Positions 1 to 8,602 are shown, numbered from the stretch's first letter. The stretch: DNA of 64,000 nt from Paenibacillus pinihumi DSM 23905 = JCM 16419 (GCF_000422505.1 NZ_KE383864.1:726381-790380); one strand, 5' to 3'. The notes: generated by a model not told the origin, from the letters alone. A program made the numbers and translations.

Positions 1-818
1 CCGGTGATTTCGTAGTCTTCTTTCATGACCTTCTCAACCAGATTCTCGGCCACTATAAAAGTCTCGTCATTTTTGCTTACTTCTACATAGACCAGCTCAG
101 GATTTACAGCAAGCGCGACGTTGGCCGGCAATGTCCACGGCGTAGTCGTCCAGGCCAAAATCGAAGCGTTGCGCTCCTTCAGTCTGAACTTCACGGTGGC
201 GCTCAAGTCTTTAACATCCTCATAGCCCTGTGCGACTTCATGGGAGCTGAGTGTTGTCTGGCAATCCGGGCAGTATGGGCTTACGCGATGTCCGCGGTAC
301 AGCAGCCCTTGGCTGTGCAGCTTCGCGAGAATCGTCCAGATACTCTCGATATAGCTGTTATTCAGCGTTATATAAGGATTCTCCATGTCCGTCCAGTAGC
401 CGATTGCTTCGGTCAGCTCGCGCCATTGCTTTTCATAATCGAATACGCTTGCTTTACATTTCTTGACGAACTCTTCTACGCCATACTTTTCGATCTCCTG
501 CTTGCCCGAGATACCCAGCTGCTTTTCAACGCCAAGCTCTACAGGCAGACCATGTGTATCCCAACCAGCCTTACGGACAACCCGGTAGCCGGACATCGTT
601 TTGTAACGGCCGATGAAATCCTTGATAACCCGGCCCAGCACATGTCCAATATGGGGCGCACCGTTAGCCGTCGGCGGGCCATCATAAAATACAAAATTCG
701 GTTTGCCTGCACGATTTTCGATTGACTGCTTGAACGTATCCTCTTTCTTCCACTTCTCCAGCACCTTCAGCTCGCGGCTGCGTGCTTTTTCCTTGACATC
801 CACACGATTCATTGCCAT
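1..818 (-). CDS. ileS: Isoleucyl-tRNA synthetase, N-terminal part (runs off left edge)
   Basis: Class I synthetase that charges tRNA-Ile in the cytoplasm. Only about the first 272 residues are inside the window. The HIGH-type signature is [14 protein letters not shown], followed by [13 protein letters not shown] and then [18 protein letters not shown] at the start of the editing-domain region. The N-terminus begins directly in front of the Rossmann fold ([11 protein letters not shown]...), without the longer leader of the Bacillus subtilis enzyme. These features resemble the clostridial/eukaryote-like IleS class (often called type 2) rather than the usual bacillar type 1. The start is the ATG at 818, behind an AAGGAG site; a second in-frame ATG lies at 812. 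It is preceded by an Ile T-box leader at 908-1195. Function is certain; the subclass is my reading of the motifs. Confidence 0.93.
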   Translation of the reverse strand, partial: MAMNRVDVKEKARSRELKVLEKWKKEDTFKQSIENRAGKPNFVFYDGPPTANGAPHIGHVLGRVIKDFIGRYKTMSGYRVVRKAGWDTHGLPVELGVEKQLGISGKQEIEKYGVEEFVKKCKASVFDYEKQWRELTEAIGYWTDMENPYITLNNSYIESIWTILAKLHSQGLLYRGHRVSPYCPDCQTTLSSHEVAQGYEDVKDLSATVKFRLKERNASILAWTTTPWTLPANVALAVNPELVYVEVSKNDETFIVAENLVEKVMKEDYEIT

Positions 819-907
819 GTCCAAAGCTCCTTTTCCCTGTTGATTTCATGACTTGCCTGCTATGCTCAAAAGCATTTTCCGGAGGACAACAGCAGTTTTC
901 CGCAAAA

Positions 908-1195
908 AACAAAAAAAGCCACATCCCAAATAGGGACGAGGCCTGCTCGCGTTACCACCCTGTTTCCGGTCCATCCTGCGGTCCGGCACCTTCATCACGG
1001 ACAATCATCCGTGTTCCCTGTAACGGGGGATACCGGCAATGCTTACTTGCATGTTCAGCACTGCTTCTCGGAGAGGATATTCCGCGGCGGCTTGATCATC
1101 GGCTCCCAGCATACACCGATTCTCTGGAGATCAATTCTGCTGCATACTTGTTCTCGTCATCGAAATTCAAACCATTATTACTACTATTTATACCC
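908..1195 (-). ncRNA. T-box riboswitch upstream of ileS
   Basis: Tandem signals of a tRNA-sensing leader lie between divIVA and ileS. The T-box core reads AGGGTGGTAACGCG (complement of 948-961); its UGGU bulge would pair with the ACCA end of uncharged tRNA. It is followed by a GC-rich terminator hairpin (complement of about 917-942) and a T-run (908-917). Upstream are Stem I features: the AGAGA bulge, a GGTG apical motif, and GGAATATCC near the 3' side of Stem I. In the last of these, ATC (complement of 1076-1078) is a suitable Ile specifier codon. One base of the 14-nt T-box differs from the consensus AGGGTGGNACCGCG. Uncharged tRNA-Ile would favour the antiterminator and ileS expression. Confidence 0.9.
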
Positions 1196-1225
1196 TTCCG
1201 CAATCCAAATGTCAACCGGCACCGG

Positions 1226-1720
1226 TCATTTGTCCAGATTGGCAGCGGCTTCACGGGAAGCTTCATCCAGCGAATTCCAGCCGTCCTGGCTAAGCAACTC
1301 AAGCTGCGCCTCCACAAGCGTGCGGAATCTTGCCCGGTAGATGGAAGCCTGCTTTTTTAGCTCCTCGACCTCAAGCGCAACTTTGCGCGACTTGGCCAGT
1401 GAATCGTTAATAATGCGGTCAGCGTTTTTCTCGGCTTCTTTAATGGTAAGCTGCGCTTCTTTTTTGGAGTTGTTCTTCACTTCGTCGGCTGCTTCCTGGG
1501 CTACAATAATCGTTTTGCTCAGCGTCTCTTCGATGTTGGCAAAATGGTTCAGCTTCTCCTGAAGCGCCAGTACCTGATTTTGAAGCTCCTTGTTCTCGCG
1601 GATGATGCTCTCGTAATCTTTGATCACCTGGTCGAGAAACTCGTTAACCTCATCCTCATCGTAACCGCGCAGACGGCGGCCGAATTCTTTATTATGTATG
1701 TCCAATGGCGTCAACGGCAT
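1226..1720 (-). CDS. divIVA: DivIVA cell-division/polarity protein
   Basis: Coiled-coil scaffold that binds negatively curved membrane at septa and poles and recruits partners; in sporulating species it also helps anchor the chromosome at the pole. It has 164 residues. The N-terminal lipid-binding domain MPLTPLDIHNKEFGRRLRGY is followed by DEDEVNEFLDQVIKDYE, both diagnostic of the family. A long heptad-rich coiled coil covers about residues 30-135. It starts at an ATG behind a good TTAGGAGG site. It is the last gene of the ylm-type cluster (ylmC to divIVA) and precedes the ileS T-box leader, as in many Bacillales. The upstream gap (1721-1804) holds a perfect Spo0A-box heptamer, TGTCGAA (complement of 1772-1778), which may be chance. 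Confidence 0.96.
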   Translation of the reverse strand: MPLTPLDIHNKEFGRRLRGYDEDEVNEFLDQVIKDYESIIRENKELQNQVLALQEKLNHFANIEETLSKTIIVAQEAADEVKNNSKKEAQLTIKEAEKNADRIINDSLAKSRKVALEVEELKKQASIYRARFRTLVEAQLELLSQDGWNSLDEASREAAANLDK

Positions 1721-1804
1721 TGGCGCACCTCCTAATGAAATGACGATTGACCTGATACTCCCTGCTATGGGTTCGACAAAAGCGGATCAAATTCCTGCCT
1801 TATG

Positions 1805-2587
1805 TCAAATAAATTTACCTGCCTTCACGCGAATACGGCCTTTTTTCGTCATTCCCTCAACATCCAGCAGCTTGAATCTTCCCAATCCCTGTATAGACAC
1901 AACATCTCCGGCACCAAGCAGCTTCGAGGGGTCCTCAGTCTGCTTCCAATTGACCCGGCAGCGGCCGGCTCTAATCGGATCAACGATTTTGGCACGGCTG
2001 ATGCGGTAAACATCACTGCATATCCCGTCCAGCCGGAGGGAGGCCACTGTAAAGCTGATCTCTTCCAATTGCTGGCTGGATACCCGGAGCTGGTCAGCCG
2101 GAAGAATATCTGTCCATACATTTGCGCGATGAACCTGGCGCAGATGGAGATTCATGAAGTCTGCAATTTCTTCCGCGACAAGGCAATGGCAGCCATCCTC
2201 AAGAACATGAATATCGCCAATACGGTCCCGCTTGATCCCAAGACCAAGAATAGCCCCCATGTAATCACCGTGATCGAGCTCGGACAGCGACTTGTCCGTC
2301 GAAGAGACGGACAGCACAACAATGCCCGCAGGCTCGTGCTCAAGCGGCCTGTAATCTGGAGCAATAATGGCCCGCTTGCGCTCTGCCTCCGGGCTGCCCC
2401 CGTCCAGCCTCACGGCAACATCAACATTCCGGTTAACCAGTGTAGTGAGAATATAGGCCTGCCGCGGATCAAGGAAGTCGGTGCGCTTCAGCTCATGCAG
2501 CTGGCCGGCACGCTCCACCCATTCCCAGGCACGGTCAACAAATGACCGCTCATCGGGATGGAAGTGATCGTAGAACTCGGTTCTCAT
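1805..2587 (-). CDS. ylmH: YlmH, S4-domain RNA-binding protein
   Basis: YlmH-family protein of 260 residues. The N-terminal two thirds match the YlmH fold seen in the conserved ylm division cluster. The C-terminal 65 residues form an S4 RNA-binding domain, ending in SIQGLGRFKLLDVEGMTKKG. Family members bind ribosomes/50S subunits carrying peptidyl-tRNA and act in ribosome-associated quality control; an older view linked them to division because of gene context. The start ATG overlaps the ylmG stop by four bases (ATGA), so translation is probably coupled. The gene ends about 85 bp before divIVA. Confidence 0.92.
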   Translation of the reverse strand: MRTEFYDHFHPDERSFVDRAWEWVERAGQLHELKRTDFLDPRQAYILTTLVNRNVDVAVRLDGGSPEAERKRAIIAPDYRPLEHEPAGIVVLSVSSTDKSLSELDHGDYMGAILGLGIKRDRIGDIHVLEDGCHCLVAEEIADFMNLHLRQVHRANVWTDILPADQLRVSSQQLEEISFTVASLRLDGICSDVYRISRAKIVDPIRAGRCRVNWKQTEDPSKLLGAGDVVSIQGLGRFKLLDVEGMTKKGRIRVKAGKFI

Positions 2588-2865
2588 AATCCAGGTGCGA
2601 TAAACCGGATAACAGCAATCAGCCCCATGGCGACAAAACGGAGGGCAAATACAGCTACGATCGGGGAAATATCCAGCATTCCGCCAATTGGTGGAATGAA
2701 GCGTTTGAAAATGGACAGATACGGCTCAACGAGCTTCCCCAGGAATTGCCCGATAAAGCTTTCCCTGGCATTCGGGAGCCAGGATAGCAATACATAACCA
2801 ATAATCATGAACGTGTAAATGGATTGAATCGTATTAATAAAATTTTCCACTTTAACTAAGGTCAC
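2584..2865 (-). CDS. ylmG: YggT/YlmG-family membrane protein
   Basis: Small integral membrane protein of 93 residues with two hydrophobic segments (about 12-30 and 68-90). The family motif PNARESFIGQFLGKLVEPYL lies between them, followed by FKRFIPPIGGMLDISPIVA. The family is associated with division and membrane organisation in bacteria and plastids, but the molecular role is not settled. The listed GTG start sits almost on its AGG ribosome site; a second GTG at 2850 would give better spacing and a protein of 88 residues. It lies between sepF and ylmH with only short or overlapping junctions, so it is clearly part of the operon. Confidence 0.9.
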   Translation of the reverse strand: MTLVKVENFINTIQSIYTFMIIGYVLLSWLPNARESFIGQFLGKLVEPYLSIFKRFIPPIGGMLDISPIVAVFALRFVAMGLIAVIRFIAPGL

Positions 2866-2880
2866 CTCGTTTTACTGTAG

Positions 2881-3321
2881 TCAATGATCATCGGCCAAAA
2901 TTTCGGATATGGTGCCTTGAATTTCAACGGAGTCCGGTGTGCACAAGAAAATATTGCCCCCCAGCTTGGAAATATTCCCGTTAAGCGCGTACACCGTACC
3001 GCTCAAAAAATCCAGAATGCGCAGCGCCTGATCCGTTCTAACTCGCTGCAAGTTGACAACAACAGGACGCCTGGAGCGAAGATGCTCCGCAATTTCCTGT
3101 GCTTCCTCGTAGGAGCGGGGCTCATTCAGCACAACACGTACATTTTTCTGGCTGTGAATGCTGACCACATTATTTGTTCTCGAATTATTCTTACGTGATT
3201 CAAAGGGAGTGGTTTCAGCTTCTTGGGAATCCTGTCTCGGTGACTTGTTGTCCTGATCTATTATTTCCTCCACTTCATCCTGCAAGCCAAAGAAGCTCAT
3301 AAAACGGTTCATGACACCCAT
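2881..3321 (-). CDS. sepF: SepF, FtsZ-bundling divisome protein
   Basis: SepF anchors and bundles FtsZ filaments at the membrane and overlaps functionally with FtsA. The N-terminal amphipathic helix ([10 protein letters not shown]) is followed by an acidic, polar linker. The globular SepF core runs from about residue 62 ([21 protein letters not shown]) to [10 protein letters not shown] near the end. An ATG at 3327 overlaps the stop of ylmE but sits right on the ribosome site. The ATG at 3321, seven bases after AGGAGG, is better, giving 146 residues. It is tightly coupled to ylmE and ylmG. Confidence 0.94.
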   Translation of the reverse strand: MGVMNRFMSFFGLQDEVEEIIDQDNKSPRQDSQEAETTPFESRKNNSRTNNVVSIHSQKNVRVVLNEPRSYEEAQEIAEHLRSRRPVVVNLQRVRTDQALRILDFLSGTVYALNGNISKLGGNIFLCTPDSVEIQGTISEILADDH

Positions 3322-3323
3322 CT

Positions 3324-4046
3324 TCATTCCTCCTCTTTACCCACTAAAATTGTACCCAGGCGGAGCCAATTCGCACCTTCCTCAACTGCAACCTCAAAAT
3401 CATTGGACATTCCCATGGAGAGCCCAGTCACCGGTTCATTTGTCACCGCCTGCTGGTTCAGCTCGTCTCTAAGCTGTCTAAGCCCTCTGAATACAGGGCG
3501 GGTCTGTTCAGGTTCCATCTCATAAGGAGCCATGGTCATCAAGCCTTCAATTTTAACATGTGTAAAGCGGGACAGCTCCTTCGTAAAAGCTACAAGCTCC
3601 TCGGGTGCAACACCGTGCTTCGAATCCTCCCCGGACACATTCACCTGCAAAAAGCAAGGAACGATAATTCCAAGTTCTTCTGCCTTTTTATCAATTGCGG
3701 CAGCAAGCGATTCACGGTCAAGGGAATGAATATAAGAAAATCTGCCGACGACCTCTTTTACTTTGTTCGTCTGCAGAGAGCCGATAAAGTGCCAGATGGC
3801 TTGTCCGGCCTCCCCCAAGACTCCCGACTCGGAGAGACTATGCGCAGCATGCCACTTGTCCTGCGCATTTTGCCATCTATTCTCCCCTACATGGACAAGC
3901 CCTGCACGAATGACATCCATTGTGGAAGCCACGGATACATATTTCGTCACTGCAATGATGTTTATATCATCTCTGGAGCGTCCGCTGCGCTCGCATGCAA
4001 GCTTCAGCCGCTCTTCAACGTCTGCGATTCGATGTTCCAGCGTCAA
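3324..4046 (-). CDS. ylmE: YggS/YlmE PLP-binding protein
   Basis: Single-domain fold-type III pyridoxal-phosphate protein of 240 residues (PROSC/YggS family). It binds PLP without a known catalytic reaction and maintains B6 and amino/keto acid balance. The PLP lysine is in IIAVTKYVS (about residue 35). The family signatures [14 protein letters not shown] and [24 protein letters not shown] are both present. The start is TTG at 4046, behind an AGAGGTG site with a rather long spacing. It lies nine bases after pgeF and overlaps sepF. Confidence 0.93.
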   Translation of the reverse strand: MTLEHRIADVEERLKLACERSGRSRDDINIIAVTKYVSVASTMDVIRAGLVHVGENRWQNAQDKWHAAHSLSESGVLGEAGQAIWHFIGSLQTNKVKEVVGRFSYIHSLDRESLAAAIDKKAEELGIIVPCFLQVNVSGEDSKHGVAPEELVAFTKELSRFTHVKIEGLMTMAPYEMEPEQTRPVFRGLRQLRDELNQQAVTNEPVTGLSMGMSNDFEVAVEEGANWLRLGTILVGKEEE

Positions 4047-4055
4047 GAGAATGAT

Positions 4056-4910
4056 TCACCTCTTTCCCATACCAATCCAGCTGGCCATACGCCCTGTTCT
4101 CCCCTGTTCCATCCGATGGGAAAAGAAAAGATCAGTGCGACAGCCTGTGCACATCTGTGATAATTCGATGCGGGTCGGCAAAATTCCTGCTTTTATCATA
4201 ATCTGTCGGTTAATTTCTTTCAAGTTTATCCTCGCTTTGCCGCTATCTGCAGCAAACAGCGCATTCGGAGCTATGTCTGCGCCTTGCTCCCGAAGTTCTT
4301 TCAGCAACGGCTCCACTCTGCTGATTACCGGTCCGTCCACCTCGTAGCAGCAGTCTTCAATTGAAGGGCCTATCGCCGCCAACAGCTCGGAAGGGCGTGA
4401 GCCATACTGCGCCGCCATCGCTTCTACTGTATGCCGGGCAATCTCTGCAACCGTCCCCTTCCAGCCGGCATGGGCCAGCCCGATGGCCTGATGGACCGGA
4501 TCGTAGAAGTACAGCGGAACACAATCCGCATATAAAGAAGCCAGTAAAATTCCAGGCTCATTCGTAATCAGGGCATCCGCATCCTGAATCGCATCCTCTC
4601 TGGCTTCGCGGCCCCGGCCCCGCTCCAAGGCGGTCACGGTATGTACCCTGGCACCATGAACCTGTTCCGCACAGGTCCAGGATGCCAGCGGCCATCCGAG
4701 CGCCTCAGTTACCGCATTGCGGTTGCGCACGACCGTCTCTGCAGCATCATCCACGTGAAGGCCCATATTGAGCGATTTCCTGGGAACCTCGCTGAACCCT
4801 CCGCTGCGTCCTGTAAAACCTGCGGTCAGCGCTTCCTCTTCCTCCATCCAGGAAGACAAATAAAACAGCGAAGGCCCCTTCGCTGTCTGTTTCCATTCAA
4901 ACGGTTCCAT
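4056..4910 (-). CDS. pgeF: PgeF/YlmD-type peptidoglycan editing factor (multicopper oxidase-like fold)
   Basis: Member of the YfiH/YlmD family (284 residues), known as laccase-like polyphenol oxidase or purine-nucleoside enzymes; in some bacteria it removes mis-incorporated residues from muropeptide precursors (PgeF). The metal/active-site elements are visible: NMGLHVDD, CAEQVHGARV, YADCVPLYFYDP and LAHAGWKGT, with the conserved C-terminal CTGCRTDLFFSHR. The ATG at 4910 (MEPFEWK), nine bases after GGGGGTG, is preferred over the ATG at 4928. It sits in the ylm cluster between ylmC and ylmE. Confidence 0.9.
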   Translation of the reverse strand: MEPFEWKQTAKGPSLFYLSSWMEEEEALTAGFTGRSGGFSEVPRKSLNMGLHVDDAAETVVRNRNAVTEALGWPLASWTCAEQVHGARVHTVTALERGRGREAREDAIQDADALITNEPGILLASLYADCVPLYFYDPVHQAIGLAHAGWKGTVAEIARHTVEAMAAQYGSRPSELLAAIGPSIEDCCYEVDGPVISRVEPLLKELREQGADIAPNALFAADSGKARINLKEINRQIMIKAGILPTRIELSQMCTGCRTDLFFSHRMEQGRTGRMASWIGMGKR

Positions 4911-5009
4911 TAATGTCAGCACCCCCATCTTGTCGTGCAGGCGTATTCATTGTTTTGCGTCTGTCGTTACCACTTCGTATTATTTTAACACAAAATTATA
5001 GCTTTTGGT

Positions 5010-5282
5010 TTACCTGAGATGCTCGCTATTCTCCGATACCCGGTACGTACGGGATTCCTCAACCAGCACCAGCACGACATCCGCCCCTATTTTTACAATG
5101 TTGCGCCAAGGGATTACGATTTCCGTACCGCCTCCAAGCCAGCCAAACTTTTTATTATAAGGGACAACGATCGCATCAATTTTGCCTTCCCGCAGGTCCA
5201 GCTCCAGATCACTGACCGTACCTATTTTTTTGCCGTCGACAATATTAATAACATCCTTCATTTGAAATGCTGATATTTTCAA
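5010..5282 (-). CDS. ylmC: YlmC/YmxH-family PRC-barrel protein
   Basis: Small PRC-barrel protein of about 90 residues. The sequence SAFQMKDVINIVDGKKIGTVSDLELDL and the motif IPWRNIVKIGADVVLV are typical of YlmC/YmxH proteins found beside sigG in sporulating Firmicutes. The biochemical role is unknown. No ATG is available upstream: TTG at 5282 or TTG at 5288 are the options, behind AAGTGGTG. I prefer 5282 for spacing. It follows sigG and its terminator, so it probably has its own promoter in the 5289-5393 gap. Confidence 0.85.
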   Translation of the reverse strand: MKISAFQMKDVINIVDGKKIGTVSDLELDLREGKIDAIVVPYNKKFGWLGGGTEIVIPWRNIVKIGADVVLVLVEESRTYRVSENSEHLR

Positions 5283-5393
5283 GCGCAATCACCACTTTTC
5301 CGTCCCGTATTTTGTGCTGTACTTCTATATACTTATGAACAATAGCAGGACGACATGTTATACTTGCAGGGATTTTATCCGGTTGCCGCATAG

Positions 5394-5417
5394 AAAAAAC
5401 CGGCATAGGCCGGTTTT
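5394..5417 (-). terminator. Intrinsic terminator after sigG
   Basis: Perfect hairpin AAAACCGGC/GCCGGTTTT with a short loop, followed on the minus strand by a run of T. It lies 20 bases beyond the sigG stop and separates the spoIIGA-sigE-sigG unit from ylmC. Confidence 0.9.
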
Positions 5418-5436
5418 GGTTGATGTTGCATCATGT

Positions 5437-6222
5437 CTACACTTGCTTGACATGCTTTTGCATTTGTTGGATCGCTGATTTTTCCAGTCTGGATACCTGG
5501 GCCTGCGAAATGCCGATCTCATCGGCGACCTCCATTTGGGTTTTACCCTGAAAAAAACGCATCGACAATATCATTTTTTCCCTGTCGTTCAGCTTATGCA
5601 TGGCCTCACGAAGTGCAATTTCTTCAATCCAGGATACGTCCTTGTTCTTATCATCGCTGATCTGGTCCATTACATAGATCGGATCACCGCCGTCATGGTA
5701 GATCGGCTCAAACAAGGATACCGGATCCTGAATCGCATCCAGTGCGAACACGACATCCTCCTTGGGCACATTCAGCGCCTCGGAGATTTCGAAGATTGTG
5801 GGTTCGCGGGAATTTTTGTTCGTCAGGCTGTCGCGGACCTGAAGCGCTTTATACGCGATGTCGCGCAGACTGCGGGAGACGCGGATCGGATTATTGTCCC
5901 GCAAATAGCGGCGGATTTCACCGATAATCATCGGCACGGCATAAGTCGAAAATTTCACATTTTGACTTAAGTCAAAATTGTCAATGGCTTTCATAAGTCC
6001 AATACAACCTACCTGGAACAGATCATCCACGAATTCGCCGCGGTTATTGAACCGCTGTATGACACTGAGCACCAGTCTCAAATTGCCATTGACTAATTTC
6101 TCTCTGGCTGCCCGTTCATTTCGGGTTTGCAATGCCGTGAACAGCTCTCTCATTTCGACATTGGTCAGGACAGGCAGTTTCGCGGTATCCACTCCACAGA
6201 TTTCAACTTTGTTTCGGGTCAA
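5437..6222 (-). CDS. sigG: RNA polymerase sigma-G (late forespore)
   Basis: Sporulation sigma factor that drives late forespore genes. It is nearly collinear with Bacillus SigG: the N-terminal RNKVEICGVDTAKLPVL, region 2 with DDLFQVGCIGLMKAIDNFD, and the region 4 helix-turn-helix TQMEVADEIGISQAQVSRLEK. An ATG exists at 6258, but it would lie upstream of the ribosome site. GGGAGG (complement of 6231-6236) is eight bases before TTG at 6222, and starting there gives 261 residues beginning MTRNKVEICG, matching the family length. It follows sigE by about 65 bases, where a forespore-specific promoter would be expected; I could not define one with confidence. Confidence 0.97.
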   Translation of the reverse strand: MTRNKVEICGVDTAKLPVLTNVEMRELFTALQTRNERAAREKLVNGNLRLVLSVIQRFNNRGEFVDDLFQVGCIGLMKAIDNFDLSQNVKFSTYAVPMIIGEIRRYLRDNNPIRVSRSLRDIAYKALQVRDSLTNKNSREPTIFEISEALNVPKEDVVFALDAIQDPVSLFEPIYHDGGDPIYVMDQISDDKNKDVSWIEEIALREAMHKLNDREKMILSMRFFQGKTQMEVADEIGISQAQVSRLEKSAIQQMQKHVKQV

Positions 6223-6286
6223 CGTGATTACCTCCCAAGGAGAAACATTAATGTACATTATCCCCTTGGCAACCCTTTTTATTCCT

Positions 6287-7009
6287 CTACACCATTTTGT
6301 TAAATTCTTTCCTGAGACGTTTTATAATCCGTTTTTCCAGCCTGGAAATGTAGGATTGGGAGATGCCAAGCAGGTCTGCCACGTCCTTCTGCGTCTTCTC
6401 CTCACCGTCCGTCAGGCCGAATCTAAGCTCCATAATCATTCGTTCGCGCTCGGTTAATTTATCCAGTGCCTTGTGCAGCAGCTTACGGTCAACCTGCTCC
6501 TCAATATTGCGGTAAATCGTATCATTTTCCGTACCAAGCACATCTGATAACAGCAGCTCATTGCCATCCCAATCAATATTCAGCGGCTCATCAAAAGAAA
6601 CCTCGGTTCTGATCTTGTTATTGCGCCGCAAGTACATCAGGATTTCATTTTCGATGCATCGTGAAGCATAGGTTGCCAATTTAATTTTTTTCTCCGGATC
6701 AAAAGTATTGACTGCCTTGATCAGGCCGATTGCGCCGATGGATACGAGATCCTCAATGTTGATGCCGGTGTTCTCAAATTTTCTGGCGATGTAGACGACG
6801 AGGCGCAAATTGCGCTCGATCAGCATGGCCCGGATTGCGGTATCTCCAGAGGAAAGCTTGGTCAGCAAATACTCTTCTTCTTCACGGGTCAGCGGCGGCG
6901 GCAGAGCTTCACTTCCGCCAATATAATAAATTTCTTCACTTTTTAACCCGAATAAAAACATAAACCGGTAATAATATAACTGCAGGATCAGTTTCCATTT
7001 CACAACCAT
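6287..7009 (-). CDS. sigE: Pro-sigma-E (early mother-cell sigma factor)
   Basis: Mother-cell sigma factor made as an inactive precursor. The N-terminal hydrophobic/amphipathic pro-sequence ([20 protein letters not shown]) precedes [20 protein letters not shown], where SpoIIGA cuts. Region 2 ([22 protein letters not shown]) and region 4 ([22 protein letters not shown]) are intact. An upstream ATG at 7036 overlaps the spoIIGA stop, but the ribosome site AGGGAGG (complement of 7021-7027) lies inside that stretch and serves the ATG at 7009, giving 240 residues. It is in an operon with spoIIGA. Confidence 0.97.
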   Translation of the reverse strand: MVVKWKLILQLYYYRFMFLFGLKSEEIYYIGGSEALPPPLTREEEEYLLTKLSSGDTAIRAMLIERNLRLVVYIARKFENTGINIEDLVSIGAIGLIKAVNTFDPEKKIKLATYASRCIENEILMYLRRNNKIRTEVSFDEPLNIDWDGNELLLSDVLGTENDTIYRNIEEQVDRKLLHKALDKLTERERMIMELRFGLTDGEEKTQKDVADLLGISQSYISRLEKRIIKRLRKEFNKMV

Positions 7010-7032
7010 CTTGGCAATTCCCTCCCTGTCTG

Positions 7033-7986
7033 TCATGCTTCTTGGGACTTCAATTCAGTAGCCTTTTCTACTAATGACGGATGGATAATTGCCTGATAGG
7101 CACCATCTGAAACCAGCCTTCCACCATCCAGCCCGATCAACACCTTGAAGGATTCATAGCTTCGTCCCTCCTGCTCAATGCGTACGTGATCCGGCTTAAG
7201 CGCCAGCATAAATTGCGTTCCCCGATTCACTCCGCGATACGGAATGAGACGAAGACGATCCTGCCATACGCACTGCTCCTCTCCGATACCTGCAACGAGT
7301 TTGTCAACCTCTGCATCCTTGATCCTCTCCAGCCAGGACGGCGGGAAATCTTCCTTCCACAGGGAAGCCTCCATAACCATCACAGGGGTACGCGTCAACG
7401 GATCATACAGATGATTTCCGGTATCGATCAGACCTCTGCACCGTTTTTCCTGTCCGCCGATATGCACAATGACATCCGCCAGATGATTCATCATTTGCTC
7501 GCGCTGCTTACGTCCATTTAAAACTCCCTTGTACAGAAACAGGGCGATCGCGAAGGTTACCGCCAAGAAAACAAGTCCAATGCGGATACCATAACCTTGG
7601 CCGCCTGTTCGCATGAGCCAGATGCCGTTCCAGACCTCGCTGCGGCTTTGCAGAAGATAGTAAATGCCGAACATGCCGCCTGCTGCTGCAAAGCTGATTC
7701 CGTAAAATGCCGCCACCAAATTGATAAAGCTCTGAAGACTCGTGAAGCCAAAAGCGACCCATACCATTAGCAAAGACAGTCCGAACTTCACACCCAGGGT
7801 AAAAATAGACGCAAGGGGCGGAACAAACATCAGCACGACATAAGCCGCACCGATCGTCGCAGCCAGCATAATGCGCAGCCTGCGTACGGGAACACCGCGA
7901 ACCCAGGCTGTCACCAGCAAAATCGCGGCGTCCATAAGCAAATTCAGTAAAAAGACCAAATCGACATAAACAACCAGTTCCTTCAA
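7033..7986 (-). CDS. spoIIGA: SpoIIGA, membrane aspartic protease processing pro-sigma-E
   Basis: Septal membrane protease that activates pro-SigE on a signal from the forespore (SpoIIR). It has 317 residues: the N-terminal half carries five or six hydrophobic segments (about 6-155), and the C-terminal half is a soluble aspartic-protease-like domain. The catalytic Asp is in [14 protein letters not shown] (Asp188 by this numbering). The only credible start is TTG at 7986: an in-frame TGA lies four codons upstream. Its weak GAGG site suggests low expression. The transcript would begin near 8160 at a Spo0A-type promoter. Confidence 0.95.
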   Translation of the reverse strand: MKELVVYVDLVFLLNLLMDAAILLVTAWVRGVPVRRLRIMLAATIGAAYVVLMFVPPLASIFTLGVKFGLSLLMVWVAFGFTSLQSFINLVAAFYGISFAAAGGMFGIYYLLQSRSEVWNGIWLMRTGGQGYGIRIGLVFLAVTFAIALFLYKGVLNGRKQREQMMNHLADVIVHIGGQEKRCRGLIDTGNHLYDPLTRTPVMVMEASLWKEDFPPSWLERIKDAEVDKLVAGIGEEQCVWQDRLRLIPYRGVNRGTQFMLALKPDHVRIEQEGRSYESFKVLIGLDGGRLVSDGAYQAIIHPSLVEKATELKSQEA

Positions 7987-8167
7987 CTCCCTGCCTCAAG
8001 CCGGTCATTTTGCTTCGGCTCTCTCCCGCTGCTTGTGTTAACACTCCGGTCTTAATTGGCAGCACGGGTGCGGCCTCATGCTCCTCATCATCGGATACAT
8101 GCCTGCAAAGTGCGGAATGGCTGGTATCTTCGGCCATGTTGTACAAGACCCGGATCGACTTGAACCC

Positions 8168-8234
8168 AGTATATTAAAATCTTATTTCAATGTCTGTCTA
8201 AACATGCCGTCATGACTCTTGTTTTTTTGTCGAG
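8168..8234 (-). promoter_or_regulatory. Spo0A-controlled promoter of spoIIGA-sigE-sigG
   Basis: On the minus strand, TAGACA (complement of 8195-8200) and TATACT (complement of 8168-8173) are separated by 21 bases. This matches the abnormally long spacing known for the spoIIG promoter of B. subtilis. The -35-like element overlaps a 0A-box-like heptamer, TGTCTAA (8195-8201, 6 of 7 matches). A second, TGTCGAG (8228-8234, 6 of 7), lies 33 bp further upstream in the same orientation. This is the expected architecture for activation by phosphorylated Spo0A. Distance to the spoIIGA start is about 175 nt. Confidence 0.65.
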
Positions 8235-8602
8235 TTTTCATGGGAGGAATATGTTGTGATTCAATCGTTCAGTTGTGATTAGAGGAAAGAATATTAATAG
8301 AATCGTTTGTCAGTATGGGGGTAAGCCAGGAATATAGAGATTTCTATTGCCCAGCAAATTTTGTAGTTTTTCATGCTGCTTTTATTTTGACTTCTGCTAT
8401 TTTTAAATGTCCTATACAAATAAAAGACAATTGTAAACAGAACGTATGTTTGGTAAAATAAAATTATCAGGATAACTGGATCGGCCAGACGGCAGGATCG
8501 TGCGCCCAGCCGAGACGGCCTGTCAGCGAAAAACAGGCTATTGTCATTTCACACAGAAATAGCAGCTTTTATGGAAGTGAAGCTTATAACTCTTATATTT
8601 CC
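8235..8602. other. Gene-free interval between ftsZ terminator and spoIIGA promoter
   Basis: No credible reading frame is present on either strand. Most of it is AT-rich. A GC-rich island at about 8478-8540 contains paired segments (GGCC...CGGC around 8482-8492 matching GCCG...GGCC around 8508-8519, and GCCTGT/ACAGGC at about 8519-8539). A plus-strand promoter-like pair stands just before it (8431-8459). In B. subtilis, bpr and bpf lie between ftsZ and spoIIGA; nothing resembling them is here. Confidence 0.5.
8431..8459 (+). promoter_or_regulatory. Candidate sigma-A promoter pointing into a structured intergenic segment
   Basis: TTGTAA (8431-8436) and TAAAAT (8454-8459) are separated by 17 bases, each one or two mismatches from consensus. 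There is no gene downstream on the plus strand, only the GC-rich paired segment. It could drive a small RNA or be fortuitous in AT-rich DNA. Confidence 0.35.

Noticed and set aside
5289-5393. Sporulation sigma promoter for ylmC
   Set aside because: Several AT-rich partial matches exist (for example GTATAA...CATAAGTA), but spacing fits no sporulation sigma factor well.
7508-8146. 212-codon minus-strand frame overlapping spoIIGA
   Set aside because: It reads through spoIIGA in another frame, is Cys/His/Arg-rich without any family pattern, and spoIIGA itself is clearly coding.
8470-8545. c-di-GMP (GEMM) or other known riboswitch in the GC-rich island
   Set aside because: The conserved GEMM core sequences are missing, and no gene follows on the strand where it would act.
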